Counted from the first letter of the stretch, positions 13,336 through 21,991 are shown. The stretch: 64,000 nucleotides of DNA from Synechococcus sp. PROS-7-1 (GCF_014279795.1 NZ_CP047945.1:1880572-1944571); one strand, 5' to 3'. Notes: generated from the sequence alone by a model not told the origin. Program-made: numbers and translations.

Positions 13336-13632
13336 TCAGCGGAAGTCGAAATCATCCTTGTGTTCATCGAAAAACGCTTGCATCACCGCTAAAGCTTCAA
13401 GGTTTGCCAAGGTCTTCTGCGCCTGGGCCACCATCACTCGCCCATGGGGAGCACATTCAGCAACAAGAGCAGCACCCTCTGACGCATCAACCTTCACCCG
13501 CTCGATGCAGGCGTTGATCCGTTCTCCGATCGGTGTGATGCCTTCCGTTTCTGCTGCCAGTGCAGGAGTGATGCTGCTCAGAAGCAGGCGTTCGAGCGCA
13601 GCGGTGGCGGCTTCAGAGGTAGGCATTGTCAT
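13336..13632 (-). CDS. unrecognised small helical protein
   Basis: 98 aa: MTMPTSEAATAALERLLLSS, ITPALAAETEGITPIGERIN, ACIERVKVDASEGAALVAEC, ending FFDEHKDDFDFR. No signal peptide or membrane segment is obvious; it is predicted to be mainly helical and acidic at the end. Lies between the VOC gene (convergent) and a membrane protein. Function unknown. Confidence 0.55.
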   Translation of the reverse strand: MTMPTSEAATAALERLLLSSITPALAAETEGITPIGERINACIERVKVDASEGAALVAECAPHGRVMVAQAQKTLANLEALAVMQAFFDEHKDDFDFR

Positions 13633-13678
13633 TCAACCATTGTCGTCAAGATCCGCTCCGATGGCAGCGATGGGCCGA

Positions 13679-13960
13679 TTAATCGCCAAATCCAGTTGCA
13701 CGTTTTTTGGGCTTCGTTTTTGTTGGCGTTTCAGCAACACGATCCGACGTGATGTTTGCTGTGACGTCGTTAAAGATCAGTCCATCAAGCCAAACGGTGA
13801 TGATATAAACGACGATCAGAACTGGGATAATGACGCCCCATTCATTGGGAAATTCATAGGGGATTTGCCTGACCCCATAGATCGCCAGGTATCCGGTGAT
13901 CAGCGTGAAAACAAAGCGCCTGATGGTGGATGGATTCAACGCGCCGAAGTCCTGGAACAA
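13679..13960 (-). CDS. small membrane protein, unknown
   Basis: 93 aa with two hydrophobic segments (RRFVFTLITGYLAIYGVRQI and WGVIIPVLIVVYIITVWLDG), a polar stretch NDVTANITSDRV, and a basic tail KTKPKKRATGFGD. Probably an inner-membrane protein. No family recognised. Confidence 0.6.
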   Translation of the reverse strand: MFQDFGALNPSTIRRFVFTLITGYLAIYGVRQIPYEFPNEWGVIIPVLIVVYIITVWLDGLIFNDVTANITSDRVAETPTKTKPKKRATGFGD

Positions 13961-14015
13961 CAGTCAGTCTCCCACCAAAGCCCCATCGTTGAGGTGGTGT
14001 TGGTAGGAGAGAAGG

Positions 14016-14357
14016 TCAGAACTTCCTTGCGTAGGGAGGATTACCGGCAAGCTCAAGGTTGATTTCTCTACAGATATTCATCCACGCATCCAGCCCGAAA
14101 TTGACACCCATCGGACCATCGATGAACTCCTGAAACTGCTCGGCTGTGATGCCTTCGCGCACTTCCCAGATGCAGAAAGCCGGACCCTCTGGACCAACCG
14201 GACAGAAGGAGTGGTTATAAAAACCAGCCTCGAGATTCTTGGCAACAGCTTCATCCCAACCGCCGCCAGGCGCCATGGCTGTTTGCGCCGCCTGCCACCA
14301 CTGAGCAGCCTTGCCTGCACGGAACTCATGGTGCACATGGAAGAACTTGGATGCCAT
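14016..14357 (-). CDS. conserved-looking 113-aa protein, unknown
   Basis: Starts MASKFFHVHHEFRAGKAAQW and reads WQAAQTAMAPGGGWDEAVAK, AFCIWEVREGITAEQFQEFI, DGPMGVNFGLDAWMNICREI. The HVHHEF start and the WEV..GIT..Q F block suggest a small ferredoxin-like (dimeric alpha-beta barrel) fold as in monooxygenase-like DUFs, but I cannot name the family. Soluble, no signal peptide. Confidence 0.65.
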   Translation of the reverse strand: MASKFFHVHHEFRAGKAAQWWQAAQTAMAPGGGWDEAVAKNLEAGFYNHSFCPVGPEGPAFCIWEVREGITAEQFQEFIDGPMGVNFGLDAWMNICREINLELAGNPPYARKF

Positions 14358-14434
14358 GGATCAGTTCCGAGGTGGATCTGATCCTCGCGGTTCAGGTGGA
14401 TTCCGCAAGTCGCAGAGCCAACACCCCGAGAGCA

Positions 14435-14959
14435 TCATTCCGGCGCTGTTGCTTGGATTCGCAGCGCATCAGACTCCTGTGCAGACACGTCAGTCAGCGC
14501 TGAGGGTTTCTGACCAGCACAAGCCAGACATCCCCCATTGATGCGGTATGGCGCCAGATGGTTGCGCAGGCAGCGCGTCCCCCGGAAAAAAAGCACCTGG
14601 CCCAGCTCCCGCGCGTGGGCATCCGTTAACGCCAGCCTGAGCCAACTCTCGGGCACCTGGCCTTGCAACGCGCTCCTGTTGCGACGCGCCTCCTCCCGCC
14701 GCTCCTGCTCATCGCGATCGTTGCGCGCTTGAACGGCCTCAACCTGCAGTTCCCGCGCGCAGGCATGGCAAGCGATCACCACCGGTTTCTTGCGCGTGGT
14801 GTTGTGGGACAGCTTGTCTCCAGGAACTTCCCGCTCTCGGCCACAGGCACAACGGCACCACCAGTACACATTCCCGCCCTTGGTGCGCCGCTCTGAAAGC
14901 CGCAGCACCGTGAGCTTGCCGTACACCTCACCAACACGGTTTCGGGGTTGGGATGGCAT
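14435..14959 (-). CDS. zinc-ribbon protein of the phage/HNH-associated type
   Basis: 174 aa. The N-terminal motif VGEVYGKLTVLRLSERRTKG, WWCRCACGREREVPGDKL, VIACHAC is the zinc-binding domain often found at the start of phage HNH or AP2-type proteins (CxC..C....CxxC). A second Cys set is CLRNHLAPYRINGGCLACAG. No HNH residues are visible, so it is probably not a nuclease. The middle is charged and helical. Origin from a phage or mobile element is likely; function unknown. Confidence 0.65.
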   Translation of the reverse strand: MPSQPRNRVGEVYGKLTVLRLSERRTKGGNVYWWCRCACGREREVPGDKLSHNTTRKKPVVIACHACARELQVEAVQARNDRDEQERREEARRNRSALQGQVPESWLRLALTDAHARELGQVLFFRGTRCLRNHLAPYRINGGCLACAGQKPSALTDVSAQESDALRIQATAPE

Positions 14960-14970
14960 TCAAACCACCG

Positions 14971-15201
14971 TCATTGGATCAAGGCATCACCGCGTGATGC
15001 CAGCCGGATGGATCCGGCGTTGTGCAGCTGCCCGTTCTGATCCCACTTACGCCTGAAATCCTTGAGGATCCCTTCTCGAACCGGCGGGATGGCCACAAGC
15101 CCGAGGCCCAGGGCGAGAAGCAGAACAATCAGCACCGCGCGTTCCCGAGAGCTGGTGGCGTTTGGATCCTGATCCATACAATCGGAGCGCACCAGTTCCA
15201 T
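14971..15201 (-). CDS. single-pass membrane protein, unknown
   Basis: 76 aa (or 68 from the ATG at 15177, MDQDPNATSSRERAVLIVLL). One membrane segment, RAVLIVLLLALGLGLVAIPP, is followed by a basic soluble tail VREGILKDFRRKWDQNGQLH. Orientation N-in/C-out or the reverse is not certain. Function unknown. Confidence 0.55.
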   Translation of the reverse strand: MELVRSDCMDQDPNATSSRERAVLIVLLLALGLGLVAIPPVREGILKDFRRKWDQNGQLHNAGSIRLASRGDALIQ

Positions 15202-15250
15202 GCTGGTCTAGTTCGTGGCAAGCGTCTAGAGCTGCAGCCGAGATGAAGTG

Positions 15251-15487
15251 ATGACAACGAACCGACGACTGATCCTGACCGCATTGATCACGGGGTGCTG
15301 GATCGTGTTGTTGTCACTCCTGAACAACGGGATTCAGACGGTCGTAATGGCCACGATGTGGGATCTGAACACCATGCTTCCGCCCACCTTTGTGTGGCCC
15401 ACCATCGTGATTCTGGTGATTGTGTTGGTCGTGGTGCTGCTGGCTGTACCCACGCTTCTGATCTGGGAGATTTGGCGTCGCCCCTGA
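15251..15487 (+). CDS. small two-helix membrane protein, unknown
   Basis: 78 aa from the ATG at 15251 (a GTG 3 bases upstream is the alternative). Two hydrophobic segments: LILTALITGCWIVLLSLLNN and WPTIVILVIVLVVVLLAVPT, ending LLIWEIWRRP. Lies 50 bases from the divergent 14971 gene. Function unknown. Confidence 0.55.
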   Translation: MTTNRRLILTALITGCWIVLLSLLNNGIQTVVMATMWDLNTMLPPTFVWPTIVILVIVLVVVLLAVPTLLIWEIWRRP

Positions 15488-15490
15488 AGC

Positions 15491-15751
15491 TCAGGTCTGA
15501 TTGCCACCCAGCATGTCGTCGTAGCCCTCATAGGGGTTGTATTCAGCCCAACCGGGACTGGCCTGATCCATCAAGCCGTACTCGCCATCGATCATGTCGG
15601 CCCGAGTGTTGCCATAGGGAACCGTGTTGCAGGTGATGCCACCCCCAGCCGCTGGTTGGCAATCGTCGAAACGGATCTGGGCACCCGCCGTGCCCGCCAG
15701 AAGCGCGCTAGCCAGTGAGATGCCAGATAAAAACATCAAAATTGCCTTCAT
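15491..15751 (-). CDS. small secreted protein, unknown
   Basis: 86 aa with a clear signal peptide MKAILMFLSGISLASALLAG, cleavage after AGA (about residue 24). The mature part IRFDDCQPAAGGGITCNTVP has two Cys, then YGNTRADMIDGEYGLMDQAS. Exported. I recall similar small proteins in marine Synechococcus but cannot name a family. Confidence 0.65.
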   Translation of the reverse strand: MKAILMFLSGISLASALLAGTAGAQIRFDDCQPAAGGGITCNTVPYGNTRADMIDGEYGLMDQASPGWAEYNPYEGYDDMLGGNQT

Positions 15752-15883
15752 GACGCATGACGGAGATGGGCTTCAGTCTGCCCATGGACGCAACGTTTTG
15801 CTCCTCGCGCCGCTGACCGATGAAGCCATCAGAGCAATCACTGCATTCTCCTGAGAGAATAGAAAGCACTCATTGCTGACTGG

Positions 15884-16000
15884 ATGTACACCGACTGGAC
15901 CGCCGTCGCTCTGCTGCTCTTCACCAGCGTCCCCCTGCTGGCCGTGGTGGCTACCGCCACCTTCTTCATCTGGCAGCAGCGGAAGAAGCAACTGCGTTGA
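15884..16000 (+). CDS. 38-aa single-pass membrane microprotein
   Basis: Reads MYTDWTAVALLLFTSVPLLA, then VVATATFFIWQQRKKQLR, stop TGA. One hydrophobic helix of about 22 residues with a basic C-terminal tail (positive-inside suggests C-in). The size and form are those of the small subunits of photosynthetic or respiratory complexes, but the sequence matches no subunit I can name. The short length makes it uncertain. Confidence 0.45.
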   Translation: MYTDWTAVALLLFTSVPLLAVVATATFFIWQQRKKQLR

Positions 16001-16151
16001 TGCGCACGGTTGCTGGCTGATCAAGCCGTGACTCCATTTCTGAATCCTCAGCCCCGTCGCAGCCTTGGCCCAAACAGGCCAGACAGGTACGGAACTGCTG
16101 CTCGCTGACCCGTTGAATTCCACTGCCTCCGCAGCAGGAGCAGATAGCCAT
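15966..16151 (-). CDS. small CxxC zinc-finger-like protein
   Basis: 61 aa from the ATG at 16151: MAICSCCGGSGIQRVSEQQF, RTCLACLGQGCDGAEDSEME. Two CxxCxGxG-type knuckles (CSCCGGSG and CLACLGQG) as in DnaJ-type zinc fingers. It could be a chaperone-like or assembly factor. Its 3' end overlaps the convergent 38-aa frame by 35 bases. Confidence 0.65.
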   Translation of the reverse strand: MAICSCCGGSGIQRVSEQQFRTCLACLGQGCDGAEDSEMESRLDQPATVRINAVASSAAAR

Positions 16152-16214
16152 GACCACAACCGCGTATTGAGATCAGTGTGGTGGCAACGGACCCCTCTGA
16201 TCCCGAAGCCTTCC

Positions 16215-17111
16215 TTAAGAATGCAACAACTGGCTGTTGTTCTGCCATAGGTCGGGCTGGCGACGCAGGTGGTCGAGCAGCTCAAGCGCTGAAAGGGCGG
16301 TCTCTGCAGGAACCAGATCCAGGGATGCGGCCAGGTGGCCCACCACCCGATCCGGCCCCCAACCTTGTTGCTTCAAGGGTTCCAATCCCCTGGCCCGCTC
16401 GCGCTTCGACAGCTTCAGGCCGTCATCCGCAAGGAGCAGGGGCACATGGCGGTAAGCGGGTGCCTTTTGCCCCAGCACCACCGCCAGAGCCTGCTGCGGC
16501 AAACAAGCTGGAGCCAGATCCTTGCCGCGCACCACCTCGGTGATGCCGAGGGAGAGCTCATCCACCACCGTGGCCAGGTGATAAGCCACGAAACCGTCCG
16601 CGCGGCGCAAGACCGGATCACCACAGCACGATGCAAACGGTTCCGGAACAATGAGTCTCCAGGCAGGAAGACGGCCGTCTTCCAAGCCCCAGCCCAGGCC
16701 TCGGCCACGGCACGTGCCTGGGTAACGGGGCGACCCGGCCAGTTGCCTGCGGCTGCAGCGGCAGGCGTACACCAAACCCTGGCGGCGCAGGGCCGACAAG
16801 AAGGATCCATAGAGGCCCCGGCGTTCGCTCTGAAGGATCGCAGGTCCATCCCAGTGGAGACCCAGCCACTGCAAATCGTTCAGAGCCGACTCGGTCGCTC
16901 CGGGCTGGACCCGCGGCGTGTCGAGATCATCGATGCGGAGCAGCCACTGGCCTTGATGCCAACGAGCCTGCAACCAGGACAGCAGAGCTGTGCGCAGGTT
17001 CCCCAGATGCAGGGGGCCGGATGGCGTCGGGGCAAACCGTCCTCGGTAACCCACGGAGGCCAAGGCCTCACCACGGCTCAGGGCGGCAAGAAGATGGTCT
17101 GGGCAGATCAC
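16215..17111 (-). CDS. gluQ: glutamyl-Q tRNA(Asp) synthetase
   Basis: Charges glutamate onto queuosine of tRNA-Asp; a truncated GluRS paralogue. Seen: the class I HIGH-like motif PTPSGPLHLGNLRTALLSWL, LRIDDLDTPR, the zinc-binding set YACRCSRRQL with YPGTCRGRG, and the KMSKS-like LKLSKRERA. There is no anticodon-binding C-terminal domain, so not GltX. The start is uncertain: GTG at 17111 (298 aa) lies right after the hup terminator; GTG at 17054 (279 aa, VGYRGRFAPTPSG) is the other candidate, with a GGTGAGG 10 bases upstream. Confidence 0.9.
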   Translation of the reverse strand: MICPDHLLAALSRGEALASVGYRGRFAPTPSGPLHLGNLRTALLSWLQARWHQGQWLLRIDDLDTPRVQPGATESALNDLQWLGLHWDGPAILQSERRGLYGSFLSALRRQGLVYACRCSRRQLAGSPRYPGTCRGRGLGWGLEDGRLPAWRLIVPEPFASCCGDPVLRRADGFVAYHLATVVDELSLGITEVVRGKDLAPACLPQQALAVVLGQKAPAYRHVPLLLADDGLKLSKRERARGLEPLKQQGWGPDRVVGHLAASLDLVPAETALSALELLDHLRRQPDLWQNNSQLLHS

Positions 17112-17113
17112 AT

Positions 17114-17140
17114 AAAAAAGGTGGTCCCGAGGGACCACCT
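17114..17140 (-). terminator. hup terminator
   Basis: Minus strand AGGTGGTCCC-TC-GGGACCACCT, a perfect 10-bp stem, followed by TTTTTT. It lies 22 bases after the hup stop and directly before gluQ. Confidence 0.9.
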
Positions 17141-17162
17141 CAAAGCGTTGAGCAGATGCGAA

Positions 17163-17438
17163 TCAGCCCTGAACGCGGTCCTTGAACATCTTGCCAGCGG
17201 TGAAAGCAGGCACGCGCTTGGCAGGAATCTTGATCTTTTCACCGGTCTTGGGGTTCAGGCCCTGACGCGCAGAGCGCTCACGGGGCTCGAAGGAGCCGAA
17301 GCCAAGGATGGAGACCTTCTTGCCTTCAACAACGGAATCAATGATGGTTTCGATGGCAGCGTCCACAACCAGGGACACGTCGGTTTTGGTGAGCTCGGTG
17401 CGGGCAGCAACCAGATTGACGAGATCGGCTTTGTTCAT
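17163..17438 (-). CDS. hupB: HU-family DNA-binding protein
   Basis: 91 aa, the standard HU length: MNKADLVNLVAARTELTKTD, VSILGFGSFEPRERSARQGL, NPKTGEKIKIPAKRVPAFTA and GKMFKDRVQG. The DNA-binding arm NPKTGEKIKIPA is intact. A dimeric nucleoid protein. The start is the ATG at 17438 with a purine-rich leader (TCCTCTTTTTCC on the other strand). Monocistronic, ended by the hairpin at 17114-17140. Confidence 0.97.
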   Translation of the reverse strand: MNKADLVNLVAARTELTKTDVSLVVDAAIETIIDSVVEGKKVSILGFGSFEPRERSARQGLNPKTGEKIKIPAKRVPAFTAGKMFKDRVQG

Positions 17439-17592
17439 GGAAAAAGAGGAAAGTGGCGGAAGCGGCTGGAACGACGATGCGGAGGTCGACATCCGCACGG
17501 CTTACCTGAGCGCGCCAATCGTATGGAGGTCTGAGCAGTGCGGCAACCGAAAAACACCGCGCCGCAAAGCTTTTTCTGCAATGTCGCCAGAT

Positions 17593-18267
17593 TCAGACCT
17601 CAGATCCGTCGCGCTGCCCGGCGGGACTCCAGCTGCTGAACGGAGCCAGACGCTCGCCGCGCAAGGCACCTAGCCCAGCCCCAGACGCCAGTGCGGGGCT
17701 TGCATCTGGAGGAAGCCAGCCCCGAAGATGATCCAGGCTGCGCTGCTGTCTGGGCCAATGAAATGTGCGTCTGTGCTGCAGCGGGGCCAGAGAATCGGCG
17801 GCAACAGGCACCAGCAATCGTCCGCAGAAGAGCACATTCGAAGGTGCTGGGGCGTACACAACCGCATGGCCCGGGGTCGGCCCCGGGGTCCAGAGCAGGC
17901 GTAATCCGGAGATGGTGGTGTGGGCCTCGGCGAAGGTGACGAGGTCTGGCACCCCAGGCAGGAGATACGCCTCCTGCTCCTGCACGAGCACCGGCCAATC
18001 AAGCTGCTCCTGCAGGCGGCGCAAGCGGCCATGGCCTTCACGGCTGGTGAGCAGGATGCGGGCCACGCGGCCTCCAGCCAGCTCCTTCAAGGCCGTCAGC
18101 GTGGCCTCGGTGAGCGGGGGGCAGTCGATCAGCACCGGTTCCGGATCGACATCCAGCCACCAAGACGAGCCACCGCGGCAGTCGCGATTGGGAGGGAACA
18201 GCCAGAGATCCGGGCGAATGCGCTGCGGAGGGCGACCGGGTTCAAGGGCGGAGGTCAACACAGTCAC
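17593..18267 (-). CDS. metallo-beta-lactamase-fold protein with degenerate metal site
   Basis: 224 aa from a GTG. The MBL fold is seen in SSWWLDVDPEPVLIDCPPLT, ARILLTSREGHGRLRRLQEQ and LRLLWTPGPTPGHAVVYAPA, with VLFCGRLLVP. The usual THxHxDH is replaced by SREGHGR, and GPTPGH keeps the later His. Zinc binding may thus be weak or lost. Divergent from glgX with 63 bases between starts. Role unknown, possibly a hydrolase relative specific to cyanobacteria. Confidence 0.75.
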   Translation of the reverse strand: MTVLTSALEPGRPPQRIRPDLWLFPPNRDCRGGSSWWLDVDPEPVLIDCPPLTEATLTALKELAGGRVARILLTSREGHGRLRRLQEQLDWPVLVQEQEAYLLPGVPDLVTFAEAHTTISGLRLLWTPGPTPGHAVVYAPAPSNVLFCGRLLVPVAADSLAPLQHRRTFHWPRQQRSLDHLRGWLPPDASPALASGAGLGALRGERLAPFSSWSPAGQRDGSEV

Positions 18268-18330
18268 GGTGCATCACCGCAGTTACCACTACTTTGAAAC
18301 CAGTGCGTCCTGCGGCCGGCGGGCGGTTCG

Positions 18331-20409
18331 GTGAACGCAATCCTTCGTGGAAGACCTTGGCCCTTGGGCAGCACCGTGACAGCACGGGGGGTGAATTTTT
18401 CGGTGGCAGCACCGCAGGCCAACCGGGTGGAGCTGCTGCTCTTCAGCAGCAGTGAGGCTCCCAGTCCTGAGCGGATCATCGATCTTGATGTGCACACCCA
18501 TCGTTCCGGCGACTACTGGCATGTGGAGGTGGAGGGCCTAACGGAGGGCTGCCTCTACGGCTACCGGGTGTTCGGGCCGTTGGCGCCGGGTGGGCATGGA
18601 TTCCGGCCCGCGAAAGTGCTCCTCGATCCCTGCGCCCGGGGGATCGAGGGCTGGTCGGTGTACCAGCGAGAGATGGCCACCGGAGCTTCACCGAACACCG
18701 ACTGCTGCCTCAAAGGTGTGGTGTGTGAGCGCGACCGCTTCGACTTTGATGCCCACCCCAGACCGCGCCACAGCTGGCAGCAGACGGTGATCTACGAACT
18801 GCATGTGGGGGGCTTCACCCGGCGCAGCGACAGCGGTGTGGCGCCGGAGCGGCGCGGCACCCTCCTGGGGGTGATCGACAAGATTCCTTACCTCAAAGCC
18901 CTCGGTGTCACCACGATCGAGTTGCTGCCGGTGCAAGCCTTCGATCCGCACGATGCGCCTCCAGGCCGCGACAACGTATGGGGCTACAGCCCGCTGAGCT
19001 GGTTCGCCCCGCACGCGGGCTACATCTGCGGAGACGACGCCCTGCAGGCCCGCAAGCAGATGCGCGCCCTTGTGGCCGCCTGTCATGACGCCGGCCTCGA
19101 GGTGCTTCTGGATGTGGTTTACAACCACACCACCGAAGGCAACCAAGCCGGCCCCACCCTGAGCTGGCGTGGGTTCGCTGACCGGATCTATTACCACCAA
19201 TCCAGCAAAGGCGACTATCTCGATGTGAGCGGTTGCGGCAATTCAATCGCCGCGAATCAGCCGCTGACACGGGCCTTGATCCTGGAGTCCCTGCGCTGCT
19301 GGGCTCTGGAGCTGGGAGTGGATGGATTCCGCTTCGATCTTGGCATCGAGCTCAGCCGTGGAGAGGGCCTGAAACCACTCGACCACCCACCTCTGCTGGA
19401 AGCCATGGAAGCCGACCCGCTTCTCAGCGACCTCAAGCTGGTGAGTGAACCCTGGGACTGCGGCGGGCTGTACCGGCTCAACGACTTTCCGGCCCAGCGC
19501 ATCGGCACCTGGAACGGCCGCTTTCGCGACGCCCTGCGCGGCTTCTGGAAAGGGGATGAGAACACCACCTGGGCCCTGGGGCAACGCTTGCGCGGCAGCC
19601 CGGACCTCTACGACGGCAAGCCCGTGGCGCTTGGGCGTTCGGTGAATCTGCTCACAGCCCACGACGGCTTCACGCTGATGGACCTGGTGAGCTTCAACAG
19701 CAAGCACAACCTGGCCAACGGGGAAGACAACCGCGATGGCGAGAATCACAACATCAGCTGGAATCACGGTGTGGAAGGGCCGAGCAGCGACCATGCGGTG
19801 ACCGCTCTGCGCCGGCGCCAGCAGCGCAACATGCTCAGCACCCTGCTGCTGGCCCGCGGAGTGCCCATGCTGTTAATGGGTGATGAAGTGGGCCGCAGCC
19901 AGGGGGGTAATAACAACACCTGGTGCCAGGACACCCCACTGAGCTGGATGATCTGGTCGGATGATCACTGCGACACGGACTTGCTCACCTATGTGCGGCG
20001 GCTGATCGCTGTGCGTCACCAACTCAAGGATCTGTTCACCCCGCTGATCGCCCACAACGAAAAGCCCCAGCAGCTCAGCAGTGACCCTGAGGGGTTCTGG
20101 CGACAGTGGCATGGCGTGGAGCTGGGCAAACCCGATTGGGCCAGCTGGTCCCATTGCCTGGCCCTGAGCGTGCACCGGGGCAGCCAGGGGGCGGTGCTGT
20201 GGGCCGGTTTCAACGCCTATTTCAAGGCCATGCACTTCGACCTGCCCGAGGCCGCCACACCGTGGCATCGCCTGATCGATACGGCCCTGCCACCGGGAGA
20301 GGACCTTCCGGCCCAGCCCGAACCCTGGACTCCATCGGGAGTGCCCCTGGAGGCCAGAAGCTTGGTGGTGATGGTGGCCAGGGAGTACACCAATAGCCTC
20401 AAGCTGTAG
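18331..20409 (+). CDS. glgX: glycogen debranching enzyme / isoamylase (GH13)
   Basis: Hydrolyses alpha-1,6 branches of glycogen or limit dextrin. 692 aa. N-terminal CBM48 (RPWPLGSTVTARGVNFSVAA), then the GH13 barrel: VIYELHVGGFTRR, LLDVVYNHTTEGN, nucleophile Asp336 in DGFRFDLGIEL, acid Glu373 in LVSEPWDCGG, Asp445 in LLTAHDGFTLMDLV, then the isoamylase-specific HNLANGEDNRDGENHNISWN. Length and order fit GlgX. Ends 58 bases before the tRNA-Gly on the other strand. Confidence 0.95.
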   Translation: MNAILRGRPWPLGSTVTARGVNFSVAAPQANRVELLLFSSSEAPSPERIIDLDVHTHRSGDYWHVEVEGLTEGCLYGYRVFGPLAPGGHGFRPAKVLLDPCARGIEGWSVYQREMATGASPNTDCCLKGVVCERDRFDFDAHPRPRHSWQQTVIYELHVGGFTRRSDSGVAPERRGTLLGVIDKIPYLKALGVTTIELLPVQAFDPHDAPPGRDNVWGYSPLSWFAPHAGYICGDDALQARKQMRALVAACHDAGLEVLLDVVYNHTTEGNQAGPTLSWRGFADRIYYHQSSKGDYLDVSGCGNSIAANQPLTRALILESLRCWALELGVDGFRFDLGIELSRGEGLKPLDHPPLLEAMEADPLLSDLKLVSEPWDCGGLYRLNDFPAQRIGTWNGRFRDALRGFWKGDENTTWALGQRLRGSPDLYDGKPVALGRSVNLLTAHDGFTLMDLVSFNSKHNLANGEDNRDGENHNISWNHGVEGPSSDHAVTALRRRQQRNMLSTLLLARGVPMLLMGDEVGRSQGGNNNTWCQDTPLSWMIWSDDHCDTDLLTYVRRLIAVRHQLKDLFTPLIAHNEKPQQLSSDPEGFWRQWHGVELGKPDWASWSHCLALSVHRGSQGAVLWAGFNAYFKAMHFDLPEAATPWHRLIDTALPPGEDLPAQPEPWTPSGVPLEARSLVVMVAREYTNSLKL

Positions 20410-20466
20410 GCCAAGAGCACCGAGGCTTCAAACAGCCAGGAGGCCAATTTGAGCCGCATTTCAGGA

Positions 20467-20537
<71 letters not shown>

Positions 20538-20632
20538 ATCAATACATCCGAACCAGTTCACCCGCGTTGGGTGGTGTTCCTGGATGCATGCTTCACCATT
20601 ATGGCGGTCCGCCTGCCCCCTCCCCTGGCCTG

Positions 20633-21991
20633 ATGAGCAAGAGCACTGTTCCCGGGGGATCCCGACAACGCCTGATGGTCGCCTACGGGCTGGGGGATGC
20701 CGGCACCGGACTGGCCGCCACCCAACTGGGGTTTTACCTGTTTCCGTTCTTCACCTGCGCAGCCGGACTGCCTGCGTTCATCGCCGGCTCGCTGCTCACG
20801 GTGATCAAGGTGTGGGATGCGATCAACGACCCCTTAATCGGCTGGATGAGCGATCACACCCAGAGTCGCTGGGGGCCGCGGATCCCCTGGATGCTGGGGG
20901 CCGCCTTACCCCTGGGCATCAGCCTGGCAGCGATGTGGTGGGTTCCCCAGGGGGACTTGACCCAGCGCACGCTCTATTACGTGGTGATGGCGATCCTGCT
21001 GATGAGCGCTTACACCAGCGTGAATCTGCCCTACGCAGCCCTCTCCACCGAGCTCACCCCTGACACCGGCATCCGCACCCGCCTGAACGCCGCGCGCTTC
21101 ACCGGGTCGATCCTGGCGGGGCTCAGCGGCCTGATTGTGGCCTCGCTGGTGCTCAGCGATGGCGCCGCGGGCTACCTGCGCATGGGCCGGATCACCGGCA
21201 CCATCGCGGCCCTGGCCACCCTGGCCTGCTGCTGGGGTCTGGCCCCCTTTGCCAAGCGGGCCCAACGCCCCAGCAGCCAGAACGAACCACCCCTGGAGCA
21301 ATTCAGGAGGATCCGATCCAACTCCCGCTTCCTGATGGTTCTGGGGTTGTACCTGCTGCTGTGGTTTGGCTTGCAATTAATGCAGGTGGTGGCCTTGATC
21401 TGGCTGGTGCAGGTGGTGCATGTGCCTCCGAATCTGTCCACCTGGATCCTGCTGCCGTTTCAGCTGAGTGCCCTGGCAGGCCTGCAACTCTGGAGCCTGC
21501 TGTCGAACCGCAAAGGGCGCCTGGTGGCGCTGCGCTGGGGCGGCAGCCTCTGGATCCTGGCCTGCCTGCTCTCGATGGTGTTTCCGCCGCTGCAGCACGG
21601 CGGAAGCGGCGCTGAACTGATTCCCCTGATCGGCCTGATCATGCTGGTGGGCCTCGGCGCCTCCACCGCTTACCTGATTCCCTGGTCGCTACTGCCCGAC
21701 GCGATTGACGCCGATCCGACACACCCCGCAGGCCTCTACACCGCCTGGATGGTGTTCGGCCAGAAACTGATCATCGGCGTGAGCATGAGCGTGTTCGGCG
21801 TGCTGCTCTCGCTAACCGGTTACATCTCCAGCGAGGCTTGCAGCGGCGCGATGGATTTCATTCAGCAACCGGCGATGGCGTTGCTGGCCATTCGCATGAG
21901 CATGGGTGTGATTCCCGCCATCCTTGTGGTGTTTGGACTTCTCGTGATGCGACGCTGGCCCGACCGCGGCGCCCACCTGCAACGCGCATGA
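20633..21991 (+). CDS. MFS transporter, GPH sugar:cation symporter family
   Basis: 452 aa from the ATG at 20633 (MSKSTVPGGSRQRLMVAYGL). The family signature is seen: AYGLGDAGTGLAATQLGFYL, then DAINDPLIGWMSDHTQSRWG with PRIPWMLGAALPLG (the DPxxG...RWGxxRP motif of the melibiose/glycoside-pentoside-hexuronide family). About 12 membrane helices. Inner membrane; imports a sugar or related solute with Na+ or H+; the substrate is not known. Its stop overlaps the mlaE start (ATGA), so they are probably cotranscribed. Confidence 0.9.
   Translation: MSKSTVPGGSRQRLMVAYGLGDAGTGLAATQLGFYLFPFFTCAAGLPAFIAGSLLTVIKVWDAINDPLIGWMSDHTQSRWGPRIPWMLGAALPLGISLAAMWWVPQGDLTQRTLYYVVMAILLMSAYTSVNLPYAALSTELTPDTGIRTRLNAARFTGSILAGLSGLIVASLVLSDGAAGYLRMGRITGTIAALATLACCWGLAPFAKRAQRPSSQNEPPLEQFRRIRSNSRFLMVLGLYLLLWFGLQLMQVVALIWLVQVVHVPPNLSTWILLPFQLSALAGLQLWSLLSNRKGRLVALRWGGSLWILACLLSMVFPPLQHGGSGAELIPLIGLIMLVGLGASTAYLIPWSLLPDAIDADPTHPAGLYTAWMVFGQKLIIGVSMSVFGVLLSLTGYISSEACSGAMDFIQQPAMALLAIRMSMGVIPAILVVFGLLVMRRWPDRGAHLQRA

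Noticed and set aside
16215-17111. Full-length glutamyl-tRNA synthetase (GltX).
   Set aside because: Length of about 300 aa, no anticodon-binding domain and the YPGTCR zinc set indicate the GluQ paralogue.
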